Assembly (NCBI RefSeq): GCF_030122845.1
Contig: NZ_CP126084.1
Coordinates: 2,356,001 to 2,420,000, forward strand
DNA from: Paenibacillus woosongensis
Lineage (GTDB): Bacteria > Bacillota > Bacilli > Paenibacillales > Paenibacillaceae
DNA: 64,000 nucleotides
Direction: 5' to 3'
Shown here: one piece after another, positions 1 to 7,807 of the stretch
Position numbering within the stretch: position 1 is the first letter of the stretch
How the letters are laid out: each line of letters opens with the position of its first letter
Translations under genes and position numbers: made by a program
Notes under the pieces: generated by a model
Told to the model about the DNA's origin: nothing
The model's database searches: none
The model's input: the letters and a program-made list of their open reading frames with translations, nothing else

Positions 1-456
1 CTGACTGCAAAAAAGCGCGAGAAATTATTCGATATGATTATGAAAGAAGCGCTGGCCGTAGGCACGGGATTCATCGATGCGGAAACAATTGACCGTCTTA
101 ATATCAAGCAGGCAACGCGCCTGGCAATGAAGCAGGCGGTGGAGCAGCTTGCAATTAAGCCGGATTTTCTTCTCATCGATGCGGAGAAGGTCGACGTCGA
201 TATCGAGCAGCTGGCGGTGATCAAAGGGGATGCGGTAAGCCAGTCTATCGCCGCGGCCTCGATCGTGGCCAAAGTAACTCGAGATCGACTGTGCGAAGGC
301 GAGTGGGATGTTCGATATCCGGAATACGGCATTGCCGCGCATAAAGGTTATGCGACTAAGCTGCATCGGGAGCGGTTACAGGCTCTTGGCCCGACACCCA
401 TGCATCGCAAGAGCTTTATGCGCAATTTATTCGTACAGGAACAGACGTTGTTTTAA
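1..456 (+). CDS. rnhB: Ribonuclease HII, 3' portion (5' end outside window)
   Basis: RNase HII cleaves the RNA strand of RNA-DNA hybrids and single ribonucleotides embedded in DNA. The reading frame is open from base 1, so the gene is cut by the window edge and the N-terminal motif with the first catalytic acids is missing. Visible family features are the LLIDAEKV segment carrying a catalytic Asp, the IVAKVTRDR helix, and the C-terminal HKGYATKLHRERLQALGPT and HRKSF motifs. The C-terminus is complete. The order rnhB, FliK-like gene, FlhB-like gene, sucC is the one known in Bacillus. Identification is secure; the true start cannot be seen. Confidence 0.95.
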   Translation: MTAKKREKLFDMIMKEALAVGTGFIDAETIDRLNIKQATRLAMKQAVEQLAIKPDFLLIDAEKVDVDIEQLAVIKGDAVSQSIAAASIVAKVTRDRLCEGEWDVRYPEYGIAAHKGYATKLHRERLQALGPTPMHRKSFMRNLFVQEQTLF

Positions 457-515
457 AGGCAAGTAAGCTTCTCTAAAAGTAAGCGCACTGAACAACGTTT
501 TTCGCTTCTTACTAG

Positions 516-541
516 ACCCGTCTTGAGTAAGGCGGGTTTTC
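516..541 (+). terminator. Rho-independent terminator after rnhB
   Basis: A 7-bp stem, ACCCGTC (516-522) with GGCGGGT (531-537) including one G-U pair, closes an 8-nt loop and is followed by a short T run. It separates rnhB from the FliK-like gene that starts 33 bases later. The T run is short, so read-through is likely. Confidence 0.6.
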
Positions 542-573
542 CGTATCATTGATGTAAATACAGGAGGATGCTC

Positions 574-2568
574 ATGAATATCGGACCGCTGATGCGCAGT
601 CTTATGGGAGATTCCCGGCCGGGAGAACCGCGGGCGTTAGAACTTAAAACGGGGCAAATCGTAAGAGGGACTGTGCTAAGTGTCTCGGAGGATGGACAGG
701 AAGCGGTCATACAGGTGCAGGGCGTGAAGCTTCACGCCGCTCTGGAGACGCCGCTTCGCCAAGGAGAAACGACGCTGCTGCAGGTTCAGCAGCCGTCAGC
801 TGACGGGTTGGCCGTATTAAAACCTGTCGGATCCAACACGGCGGCACCGATGTCCGCTGCTTCTTTAGCGAACGCCCTGGCCGCTATGGGCCTGGAGGAT
901 ACGGCGGCAAACCGCGAGCTGGTGCAGATGATGCGGGCTAGCGGCCTGCCTTTAACGAAAGAGAGTCTGCACACGCTTCAGCAGTTAACTTTACATAAAC
1001 CGCAAGCCGTGCCGATGTCGGAATGGATTCAAGCAGCGGGAATTGCACTGGGACGGGGACTTCCTTTGACCGGAGAGACGGTGGCGGGACTGCACCAGGC
1101 TGTTTTCGGCCCGCCGTTGCACGAGCTGTTAACCACGCTGGAGGAATTGCTCAGTAATTTAGTGCGTTCGGCGGAAGGGAATGGGGCCAAGGAGGCAGCT
1201 GGAAATCGAGCGGTACCGGCTCAAGCGCAGGGGCAGGCGTGGGCTGGCCAACCTTCTGCTCAAACAGGCAATGCTGTGTCAGGCCAGGCTCATGATGGCA
1301 ATGCTTCGTCGTTTTCGGCTCATGCGGCGGCGGCAACGGCTGGCAGCCCGTCAGGCGGATTACCAGCTGGGCAAGCGGCGCAGGGTGGACAGGCTGCAAT
1401 GCCAAACGCAGGGTCATCTGCTGAAGCGCTGGTAGGCAAGCTGCAGCAGGTGCTGCAAGAGCTGCGCGCCGCGATATCGCCGCCAGGCGGAGCAGCTGCG
1501 GCGGAGCGCGGCGCGGCAAGCAGCGCGCCGCAGCAGAGCCCGGCCGCCGCAGCCGGCACGGCCGCCGCTATGCCTGCGGCAGCAGCGGCGCCTGCAGCGC
1601 AGGCGCAAGCGCAAGGCGAAGTGCCCGCAGGGCCTTCGCCCGCGCTGCTGACGCGTCCCGCCCCCGAGGCGGAGCCGTGGGTGGGACGCGTGCTCAAGCT
1701 GCTCGGTGCGGAGCACGAGCAGCAAGTGCTGCGCGCTGCGCCAAGCAGCGCGCAGGAGGCGCCGCCAGCCGCAGGCGCGGCGCAGCGGGCTGCCGCCGGA
1801 GGCGCGGAGGCGCCAGGCGGCAGCGGGCAGGCCGGCAGCGCGCCTGCGGCCGCGCCGGACCATGCGCCTGCGGCGGCGCTACGCGGCGAGGCGGCCAGCG
1901 GTACGCTGCAGGCCGCCAGCACGGGCGCAGCCGCGGGCGGCGCAGGCCAGGCCGCGCCCGGGGCGCAGGCGCATGGCGCGGCCGTTGCGCAGCAGGCCGG
2001 CGTTCTGCCAGAGGCGGCGGCCCGCGAGACGCTGAAGGGCGTACTGCTGCAATTGCTCGCTGCGGACGACGTGCCGGCACCGCTGCAGGAGGCCGCCCGC
2101 CAGCTCGTTCATCAGCTGACTGGACAGCAGCTGCTGCTGAATACGGATCGTACTGCGCCTTTTGCACAGGTGACGCTGTTTCTGCCCTTCATTGGGGAGG
2201 ATGGCGAACAGACAGCGGCCGTTCATATCGAATCACGCCGCGGCCGCAAAGGGGAGCTGGATGCGGCCAATTGCCGGCTCTGGTTCGATCTGCAAATGAA
2301 ATCGCTTGGCTTGATCATGCTGGACGTCCAGGTGCTGGACAAGAAGGTCATGCTGAAAATTTATGCCGAAGCGGAGACGACGGGCCAGTTTCTCGAGTCC
2401 AGGGAGGAGGAGGTTCAAGAGGCGCTGCAAACAGCCGGTTACCAGCTGGTATCCCTGAAAAGCGGCCTTCTGCCTTCCGTAGAACCTGAAACGATGGGCG
2501 CAAATGAGCCGGGTTCCCCGTTTTCGTATACGCCGACGACCTATAAAGGGGTGGATTATCGGATATGA
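574..2568 (+). CDS. ylqG: FliK-like (YlqG-type) protein with low-complexity Ala/Gly/Gln middle
   Basis: 664 residues. The N-terminal ~90 residues form a compact segment (LKTGQIVRGTVLSV...). Residues ~200-480 are a low-complexity stretch rich in Ala, Gly, Gln and Pro. The last ~170 residues resemble the FliK C-terminal (Flg_hook) domain, with a conserved run around LWFDLQMKSLGLIMLDVQVL. The start is set at ATG 574, 6 nt behind AGGAGG (562-567); an ATG at 568 would overlap that SD. The stop overlaps the next gene by ATGA. FliK C-domains contact the FlhB C-domain during the export switch, and the next gene encodes an FlhB-C homologue, which suggests a functional pair. The molecular role is not established. 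The middle is strikingly GC-rich compared with its neighbours. Confidence 0.75.
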   Translation: MNIGPLMRSLMGDSRPGEPRALELKTGQIVRGTVLSVSEDGQEAVIQVQGVKLHAALETPLRQGETTLLQVQQPSADGLAVLKPVGSNTAAPMSAASLANALAAMGLEDTAANRELVQMMRASGLPLTKESLHTLQQLTLHKPQAVPMSEWIQAAGIALGRGLPLTGETVAGLHQAVFGPPLHELLTTLEELLSNLVRSAEGNGAKEAAGNRAVPAQAQGQAWAGQPSAQTGNAVSGQAHDGNASSFSAHAAAATAGSPSGGLPAGQAAQGGQAAMPNAGSSAEALVGKLQQVLQELRAAISPPGGAAAAERGAASSAPQQSPAAAAGTAAAMPAAAAAPAAQAQAQGEVPAGPSPALLTRPAPEAEPWVGRVLKLLGAEHEQQVLRAAPSSAQEAPPAAGAAQRAAAGGAEAPGGSGQAGSAPAAAPDHAPAAALRGEAASGTLQAASTGAAAGGAGQAAPGAQAHGAAVAQQAGVLPEAAARETLKGVLLQLLAADDVPAPLQEAARQLVHQLTGQQLLLNTDRTAPFAQVTLFLPFIGEDGEQTAAVHIESRRGRKGELDAANCRLWFDLQMKSLGLIMLDVQVLDKKVMLKIYAEAETTGQFLESREEEVQEALQTAGYQLVSLKSGLLPSVEPETMGANEPGSPFSYTPTTYKGVDYRI

Positions 2569-2876
2569 GTGAGAGCAGCGAAGATCAGCGCCCCTACCAA
2601 ATCAGAAAAGCCGTCGCCCTCAAATACGATCCATCCCAAAGCGACGCGCCGGTCGTCGCGGCCAAAGGGAGCGGCTATCTGGCCGATCAAATACTGGAGA
2701 AGGCCAAGGAGCACGGCGTGCCCGTACAGGAGGATGCCGCACTTGTAGAAGTACTCTCCAAACTGGATCTGGATCAGCAGATTCCTCCAGAGCTGTACAC
2801 GCTGGTAGCCGAAATACTTAGCTTTATATACCGTTCAGATAAAATGGCGGAGAAGGGGATTTCCCATGAATATTGA
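2565..2876 (+). CDS. ylqH: Stand-alone FlhB C-terminal-domain protein (FlhX/YlqH type)
   Basis: 103 residues. It aligns by eye with the part of FlhB that follows the NPTH autocleavage site: VALKYDPSQSDAPVVAAKGSGYLADQ here against VALKYEGSEMDAPQVVAKGQ in FlhB of this same window, then AKEHGV, IPPELY/IPADLF and AEILSFIYR/AEVLAYVYR. There are no membrane segments and no NPTH sequence, so it mimics only the released FlhB-CC polypeptide. In Bacillus this position is ylqH. Its start overlaps the FliK-like gene (ATGA), implying coupled translation. Soluble FlhB-like proteins are thought to be able to stand in for FlhB-CC at the export gate; that role here is inferred. Confidence 0.85.
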   Translation: MSESSEDQRPYQIRKAVALKYDPSQSDAPVVAAKGSGYLADQILEKAKEHGVPVQEDAALVEVLSKLDLDQQIPPELYTLVAEILSFIYRSDKMAEKGISHEY

Positions 2877-3264
2877 CCCAAATGGCAAGCGCATACGCCC
2901 TTTGGATGGAAGAAAGGCAAGAGGCCGATTGGCCGAGGAAGCCGGAGCCCGCTATTTGCAGGAACGAGGTTACGAGCTGCTTGAGCGCAATTGGCGCTGC
3001 CGTTCAGGAGAAATCGACATCATCGCAAAACAAGAGGGTGTAATTGTAATCATAGAAGTGAGAAGCCGAAGCGTACATAATGAACAGTTCGGGACGCCGG
3101 CGGAATCTATCACACCTCGTAAAATGAAGCAAATCAGAGAGACTGCTGCCGTATATCTGCATAGGACACAGCAATATAACGAGCAGGTTCGCTTCGACGT
3201 TCTAGCCGTGCAGATGAGAGGGGATGAGATGATTTCCATTGAGCACATCTCCGCTGCTTTCTAA
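2866..3264 (+). CDS. yraN: YraN/UPF0102 family endonuclease-like protein
   Basis: 132 residues, a normal length for UPF0102. The family signature is visible: an N-terminal GRLAEEAGARYLQERGYELL helix, then NWRCRSGEIDIIAKQEGVIV and IEVRSR, corresponding to the E-D-ExK core of PD-(D/E)XK nuclease folds (GEID, EVR). The in vivo substrate of the family is unknown; a role in DNA repair or uptake has been suggested only from fold. The start overlaps the upstream gene by 11 nt and has a purine-rich SD (GGAGAAGGGGA). It is probably the last gene of the ylqG-ylqH-yraN transcript, because a strong inverted repeat follows. Confidence 0.88.
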   Translation: MNIDPNGKRIRPLDGRKARGRLAEEAGARYLQERGYELLERNWRCRSGEIDIIAKQEGVIVIIEVRSRSVHNEQFGTPAESITPRKMKQIRETAAVYLHRTQQYNEQVRFDVLAVQMRGDEMISIEHISAAF

Positions 3265-3349
3265 TAAGACCGCCTCTTGCGGCCCTTAAACATCTATGAA
3301 GCTAGAACGCATTTATCGGCAGCTTGCTTTGTCTCACAGAATGAAAACC

Positions 3350-3422
3350 ATATAGCCTTGCTGTCATAGCATCGGTGAGAGATCAGATTCCTCGAACCCT
3401 TCTGAAGACGGCAAGGCTATGT
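3350..3422. terminator. Bidirectional terminator between yraN and comM
   Basis: A 14-bp inverted repeat pairs 3352-3365 (ATAGCCTTGCTGTC) with 3407-3420 (GACGGCAAGGCTAT), with one G-U pair and a 41-nt loop. On the + strand it is followed by GTTTTA, and on the minus strand by GGTTTTC. It lies between two converging genes, which fits a shared terminator. The long loop is unusual. Confidence 0.65.
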
Positions 3423-3443
3423 TTTATTTATGGATAAACCGAT

Positions 3444-5048
3444 TTATCCATTCGCATCGGCGATTCTATGATCAAGCTGGCGGTACTGAATCGCTTCGGC
3501 GACATGACCAGCAGAAATACAGTCTGCCCCTTCCAAATCCGCGATCGTGCGGGACAGCTTGATGATACGGTCGTAGGCGCGCATACTGAGGCCGATTGAT
3601 TGAAAAGTGGCTTCCAGCAGCTGCACTGCTTCCCGGTTCAACCTCGCATATTTCCGCAGCAGTTTGCCGCTTAGCTCGCTATTTCTGGAGATCTCCAGCC
3701 CTTTGTAACGCTGCTGCTGCAGCTCCTGTGCATAAAGCACTGCCTTTCTCATTTCTTCCGAGCTAAGGGGCTGTTTATCGTTCAGCCAATTTGCCGGTAG
3801 TGGAACTTCAACATGCATGTCGATACGATCCAGCAGAGGGCCGGAAATGCGCTCCCGGTATTGAGCTACCCTATAGGGGCTGCAGGTGCAGCGAGGGAGC
3901 GGCGGCTGGCCTCCAAAAAATCCGCACGGACAAGGATTTAGTGAAACCGCCAGCTGAAAATTTGCTGGGAAAGTGAAGGCTGCCCGGCTCCGGCTAATCG
4001 TAACTTTTCGTTCCTCCAGCGGCTGGCGCAGCACCTCCAGGGCATTGCGGGCAAACTCCGGCAGCTCGTCGAGAAACAGAACCCCGTGATGAGCCAGACT
4101 GACCTCCCCAGCCCGCGGGATGCCGCCGCCGCCGACGAGTCCCGCCGCCGAAATCGTATGATGAGGCGAGCGAAAAGGTCTGCTGCGTATTAGTGTGGAT
4201 TCCGCTCCTTTGAATTTCCCTGCGGAGCTGTAGATTTTCGTCACCTCCAGCGCTTCATCTTGGCTTAACTCAGGCAGAATGGAGGGGAGGCGGCGGATTA
4301 GCATCGTTTTGCCGGTGCCTGGCGGTCCGATGAGCATAATATTATGCTTTCCCGCGGCAGCAATTGTCATGGCCCGCTTGGCGTGCAGCTGTCCCAAGAC
4401 ATCGCTGTAGTCCTCCGTCAAGAGGCCCGGTGTATGGGACGGACGGCTTGTCTCGTTGCTGGAGCATTTTAAGTGGGCAAACGATGATATAACAAGCGGG
4501 CCTTCCTTCGTCTGGGCCGAAGGACAATGCGGTTTGGAGTGCACATTTTCAACAGGCGATAATTCGTTTAAATGTTTCAAGCCGTAAATTGAAATTCCGC
4601 CTAGCAGCATTGCTTCCTCCGTATTCTCCCAGGGAAGAAGCACGGCATCAAAGCCTTGCCGTTTGGCCAAATCAACCATAGAAATGACGCCGGAGACGGG
4701 GCGAAGCAGGCCATCGAGAGAGAGCTCTCCGATCATCAGGAGCCGTTCGTTTGCAGGCAATACAATCTGCTTGCTCGCAGATAGTATGCCAAGCGCGATC
4801 GCTAGATCAAAGGCGGAGCCTTCTTTGCGCAGATCGGCTGGCGCCAGATTGATCGTTACCCGCTGAAGGGGGAAGGCATAGCCGCAATTTTTGATCGCGG
4901 CTCTCACCCGTTCAACAGCCTCTCGCACAGCGGAGTCCGGCAAGCCGACAATCATCGTATGCGGAATGCCGTTTGACAAATCGACTTCGACCTCGATTAA
5001 TCTTCCGTCTATCCCGTATAGACATGCGCTATACAATTTACCGTACAT
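3444..5048 (-). CDS. comM: ComM/YifB family Mg-chelatase-like AAA+ ATPase
   Basis: 534 residues from ATG 5048 (MYGKLYSACLYG, the typical family start). A TTG nine bases upstream is possible but sits too close to the GGGGTG SD. Domain order: N-terminal Lon-protease-like fold (~1-170, with VGLPDSAVREAVERVRAA and INLAPADLRKEG), a variable linker, AAA+ core with Walker A GPPGTGKT (~241-248), the FRSPHHTIS motif and LFLDELPEF Walker B, then the Mg-chelatase C-terminal lid. In Gram-negative transformation ComM is a hexameric helicase that drives branch migration of incoming DNA. dprA, another transformation gene, lies nearby. This is the only reverse-strand gene and has its own promoter and leader. 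Confidence 0.92.
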   Translation of the reverse strand: MYGKLYSACLYGIDGRLIEVEVDLSNGIPHTMIVGLPDSAVREAVERVRAAIKNCGYAFPLQRVTINLAPADLRKEGSAFDLAIALGILSASKQIVLPANERLLMIGELSLDGLLRPVSGVISMVDLAKRQGFDAVLLPWENTEEAMLLGGISIYGLKHLNELSPVENVHSKPHCPSAQTKEGPLVISSFAHLKCSSNETSRPSHTPGLLTEDYSDVLGQLHAKRAMTIAAAGKHNIMLIGPPGTGKTMLIRRLPSILPELSQDEALEVTKIYSSAGKFKGAESTLIRSRPFRSPHHTISAAGLVGGGGIPRAGEVSLAHHGVLFLDELPEFARNALEVLRQPLEERKVTISRSRAAFTFPANFQLAVSLNPCPCGFFGGQPPLPRCTCSPYRVAQYRERISGPLLDRIDMHVEVPLPANWLNDKQPLSSEEMRKAVLYAQELQQQRYKGLEISRNSELSGKLLRKYARLNREAVQLLEATFQSIGLSMRAYDRIIKLSRTIADLEGADCISAGHVAEAIQYRQLDHRIADANG

Positions 5049-5058
5049 AATAAACAAA

Positions 5059-5121
5059 CACCCCTTTCTCTCATTGCGGCATTAGGCATGACATGCCTAA
5101 ATGCAGTGTGGGAAAAGGGTG
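5059..5121 (-). promoter_or_regulatory. Folded 5' leader of comM, predicted to occlude its SD
   Basis: Read on the minus strand, CACCCTTTT (5121-5113) can pair with AAAGGGGTG (5067-5059), the presumed comM SD, with one bulge. Inside lies a second stem, the near-perfect inverted repeat GCATTAGGCATG (5079-5090) / CATGCCTAAATGC (5092-5104). The stem is followed by a U-rich TTTGTTTATT, so it could also act as a transcription attenuator. Pairing is read by eye; no free energy was computed. Confidence 0.45.
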
Positions 5122-5152
5122 CTTCCTCAACTTTCCATCGTCGCATGACCGT

Positions 5153-5181
5153 ATTTTAGAAGGAAATCCACGAAAAGTCAA
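5153..5181 (-). promoter_or_regulatory. SigA-type promoter of comM
   Basis: On the minus strand, TTGACT (5181-5176) is followed after exactly 17 nt by TAAAAT (5158-5153). This is close to the vegetative consensus (TTGACA, TATAAT). Transcription would begin near 5146 and produce a leader of roughly 97 nt containing the hairpin at 5121-5059. Confidence 0.7.
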
Positions 5182-5479
5182 TAAACGGGCGTTGCAGCAA
5201 TTGCTTTGTTGTGGCTCGCTATTAAAAAAGTTACACAATAAAAATTGGCTTAATATTATCGGGATAGAGGCCGATCTATCTCGATATGATATATTTTACC
5301 TGGATAAAGCGAGGCGGGGAATTTGACTCAATTTGCCGAAAGTTCGTATTTTATCAGCTATGTGAAGGAAGGGGGAAATCCAGCGGAATTCCTGAAAATG
5401 GAGCGACCCAGAACATGATCCATATCAAAATTAGATGGAAACGATATAAAAAAGTTGTGTATAAAGAATGAATTTTTAA

Positions 5480-5493
5480 GGAAAGCGTTTTAA
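5480..5493 (+). promoter_or_regulatory. Possible cre (CcpA) operator upstream of sucC
   Basis: GGAAAGCGTTTTAA resembles the catabolite-responsive element core (TGWAARCGNWWNCA) with two mismatches at the outer positions. It sits immediately upstream of the -10 box, over the -35 region, where CcpA binding would repress. Carbon catabolite control of TCA-cycle genes is well known in Bacillales, but this site is inferred. Confidence 0.4.
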
Positions 5494-5498
5494 AAACA

Positions 5499-5507
5499 TG
5501 GTACAAT
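5499..5507 (+). promoter_or_regulatory. Extended -10 promoter of sucC-sucD
   Basis: TGGTACAAT is an extended -10 element (TGn then TACAAT, 5502-5507) without a recognisable -35 hexamer at 16-18 nt. The extended -10 could compensate. Transcription would begin near 5514, giving a leader of about 50 nt with SD ATAGGAGGA ahead of sucC. Confidence 0.5.
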
Positions 5508-5564
5508 GTACTGGGTTTCATATGTTCACCTTAATTACCGCCTGTTGATAGGAGGATTCTACGA

Positions 5565-6725
5565 ATGAATATCCATGAATATCAAGGAAAAGAAGTCCTG
5601 AAGCAATACGGGGTAGCCGTGCCGAAGGGACAAGTTGCCTTTACGGTGGATGAAGCCGTAAAAGCAGCTGAAGAACTGGGCAGCGGAGTCGTCGTGGTCA
5701 AAGCCCAAATCCACGCTGGAGGCCGGGGGAAGGCCGGTGGCGTCAAGGTTGCGAAGAATTTGGATGAAGTGCGGGCATATGCCGAAGAAATTCTCGGCAA
5801 GGTACTCGTAACACATCAGACGGGGCCTGAGGGCAAGGAAGTAAAACGCCTGTTGATTGAGCAAGGTTGCGACATTAAGAAGGAATATTATGTCGGCGTT
5901 GTTGTCGACCGGGCAACGGGACGCGTCGTACTGATGGCTTCGGAAGAAGGCGGTACGGAAATTGAGGAGGTAGCTGCGGCTACACCGGAGAAAATTTTCA
6001 AGGAAATCGTTGATCCAGCTATCGGCTTGCAGCCGTTCCAGGCTCGCAGACTGGCGTATGCTATTAATATTCCGAATGAGCTGGTGAACAAAGCGGCTCA
6101 ATTCATGCTGGCGTTGTATGAAGCATTTGTGGATAAAGACTGCTCCATCGCAGAAATCAACCCGCTTGTTGTTACGGGCGACGGCCAAGTGATGGCGCTT
6201 GATGCCAAGCTGAACTTTGATTCCAACGCGTTGTTCCGCCAGAAGGATATTTTGGCGCTTCGCGATCTTGAAGAAGAAGATGAGAAGGAAATCGAAGCCT
6301 CAAAATACGACTTGAGCTATATCGCCCTGGATGGCAATATCGGCTGCATGGTCAACGGCGCAGGCCTGGCGATGGCGACGATGGATATTATTAAATATTA
6401 CGGCGGCGATCCTGCCAACTTCCTCGACGTAGGGGGCGGCGCAACCGCAGAGAAAGTCACGGAAGCTTTCAAAATCATTTTGTCCGATGCGAAAGTCAAA
6501 GGTATTTTCGTCAATATTTTTGGCGGCATCATGAAATGCGATGTCATCGCTTCGGGAATCGTTGAGGCTGCGAAGCAAGTGGGTCTTAATCGTCCGCTTG
6601 TTGTCCGGCTGGAAGGAACGAACGTCGAGCTCGGGAAGAATATTTTGGCGAATTCGGGTCTTGCGATCGTCTCTGCCGATTCCATGGCCGACGGTGCTCA
6701 GAAGATCGTCGAACTAGTATCATAA
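5565..6725 (+). CDS. sucC: Succinyl-CoA synthetase (ADP-forming) beta subunit
   Basis: 386 residues, the normal length. The beta subunit binds ADP/Mg and succinate and, with SucD, interconverts succinyl-CoA and succinate with substrate-level ATP synthesis in the TCA cycle. The N-terminus [20 protein letters not shown] is typical. The ATP-grasp domain follows ([19 protein letters not shown], then EINPLVV with the Mg-binding acid), and the C-terminal ligase domain has [19 protein letters not shown] and NIFGGI. ATG 5565 has SD GGAGGA. sucD follows after 37 nt and the two form a simple operon closed by a terminator. Confidence 0.98.
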   Translation: MNIHEYQGKEVLKQYGVAVPKGQVAFTVDEAVKAAEELGSGVVVVKAQIHAGGRGKAGGVKVAKNLDEVRAYAEEILGKVLVTHQTGPEGKEVKRLLIEQGCDIKKEYYVGVVVDRATGRVVLMASEEGGTEIEEVAAATPEKIFKEIVDPAIGLQPFQARRLAYAINIPNELVNKAAQFMLALYEAFVDKDCSIAEINPLVVTGDGQVMALDAKLNFDSNALFRQKDILALRDLEEEDEKEIEASKYDLSYIALDGNIGCMVNGAGLAMATMDIIKYYGGDPANFLDVGGGATAEKVTEAFKIILSDAKVKGIFVNIFGGIMKCDVIASGIVEAAKQVGLNRPLVVRLEGTNVELGKNILANSGLAIVSADSMADGAQKIVELVS

Positions 6726-6762
6726 TCTAATCTTCCAATCCATATTAGAGGAGGCTCGAACG

Positions 6763-7692
6763 ATGAGTATTTTGGTCGATAAAAATACAAAAGTGATTAC
6801 ACAGGGGATTACCGGAAAAACCGCCCTGTTCCATGCAAAAGGCGCCTTGGATTACGGTACGCAAATGGTTGGCGGCACTTCGCCAGGCAAGGGCGGAACG
6901 AAGGTGGATATCACGCTGGAGAGCGGCGAAACGGTAAGCCTTCCGGTGTTCAATACCGTAAAGGAAGCAAAGGAAGCTACTGGGGCAACGGCAAGCGTTA
7001 TTTATGTACCGCCGGCGTTTGCTGCAGACTCGATCCTTGAAGCTGTCGAGGCGGAGATGGAGCTAGTAATTTGTATTACAGAAGGCATTCCTGTGCTCGA
7101 TATGGTCAAGGTTTCTCGTTATATGGAAGGGAAGAAGACCGTCTTGATCGGGCCGAACTGTCCTGGCGTTATTACGCCTGGAGAGTGCAAAATCGGAATT
7201 ATGCCGGGGTACATCCATATGCCGGGCCATGTCGGCGTAGTATCGCGAAGTGGAACGCTTACCTACGAAGCGGTTCATCAGCTGACTACCCGGGGTATTG
7301 GCCAGTCTTCGGCGGTAGGGATCGGGGGCGACCCTGTTAAAGGTTCGGAGTTCATCGATATTTTGCGCCGTTTTAATGAAGATGACAACACGCATGCTGT
7401 CATTATGATTGGAGAAATCGGCGGAACGGCCGAGGAAGAAGCAGCGGAATGGATTCGCGACAATATGACGAAGCCGGTTGTCGGATTCATCGGCGGCGTA
7501 ACGGCGCCTCCAGGGAAACGGATGGGCCATGCCGGCGCGATCATTTCCGGAGGGAAGGGAACGGCGAAGGAGAAGATTGCCAAGCTGGAGGAATGCGGCA
7601 TCAAGGTCGCGCCTACGCCTTCAGAAATGGGCTCTACGCTGGTAAGCGTGCTCGAAGAGCGCGGCATTCTTAATCTCTGCACGACACATTAA
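6763..7692 (+). CDS. sucD: Succinyl-CoA synthetase alpha subunit
   Basis: 309 residues. The alpha subunit carries the CoA-binding Rossmann domain ([25 protein letters not shown]) and the phosphohistidine loop; the active His is residue 256 in [13 protein letters not shown]. Other signatures are [19 protein letters not shown] and [12 protein letters not shown]. It forms the heterodimer or tetramer with SucC. The start ATG has SD AGAGGAGG at good spacing. The C-terminus runs a few residues beyond SVLEERGIL, which is not unusual. A strong terminator follows 31 bases after the stop. Confidence 0.98.
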   Translation: MSILVDKNTKVITQGITGKTALFHAKGALDYGTQMVGGTSPGKGGTKVDITLESGETVSLPVFNTVKEAKEATGATASVIYVPPAFAADSILEAVEAEMELVICITEGIPVLDMVKVSRYMEGKKTVLIGPNCPGVITPGECKIGIMPGYIHMPGHVGVVSRSGTLTYEAVHQLTTRGIGQSSAVGIGGDPVKGSEFIDILRRFNEDDNTHAVIMIGEIGGTAEEEAAEWIRDNMTKPVVGFIGGVTAPPGKRMGHAGAIISGGKGTAKEKIAKLEECGIKVAPTPSEMGSTLVSVLEERGILNLCTTH

Positions 7693-7722
7693 TAGATCTC
7701 TGTTATAATAATTGATAAGGTA

Positions 7723-7764
7723 AGCAACCTTCTTGGCCAGAACGGCTAGAGGGTTGCTTTTTTT
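7723..7764 (+). terminator. Rho-independent terminator after sucD
   Basis: An 11-bp stem pairs AGCAACCTTCT (7723-7733) with AGAGGGTTGCT (7748-7758), with one G-U pair and a 14-nt loop. A run of seven T follows. This isolates sucCD from dprA. Confidence 0.9.
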
Positions 7765-7807
7765 GCTTTTTTTCGGTTAAACACTTATTTGACGGGAGGA
7801 GCAGGAA

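Larger units (their letters stand above)
5049..5564. other. 516-base divergent intergenic region, comM / sucC
   Basis: This non-coding stretch holds the comM leader and promoter on the minus strand and the sucC promoter with a CcpA-like site on the + strand. Two short open frames (5093-5326 and 5286-5471) lack a usable SD and resemble no known family. I see no RNA gene or repeat in the AT-rich middle (5200-5460). Confidence 0.6.

Noticed and set aside
1320-2489. Several long Ala/Arg/Pro-rich frames overlapping the FliK-like gene on both strands
   Set aside because: The GC-rich repeat-like sequence contains few stops in any frame. None has an SD or family resemblance.
5093-5471. Two short + strand frames between comM and sucC
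   Set aside because: No SD, no conservation visible, and they overlap promoter and leader elements.
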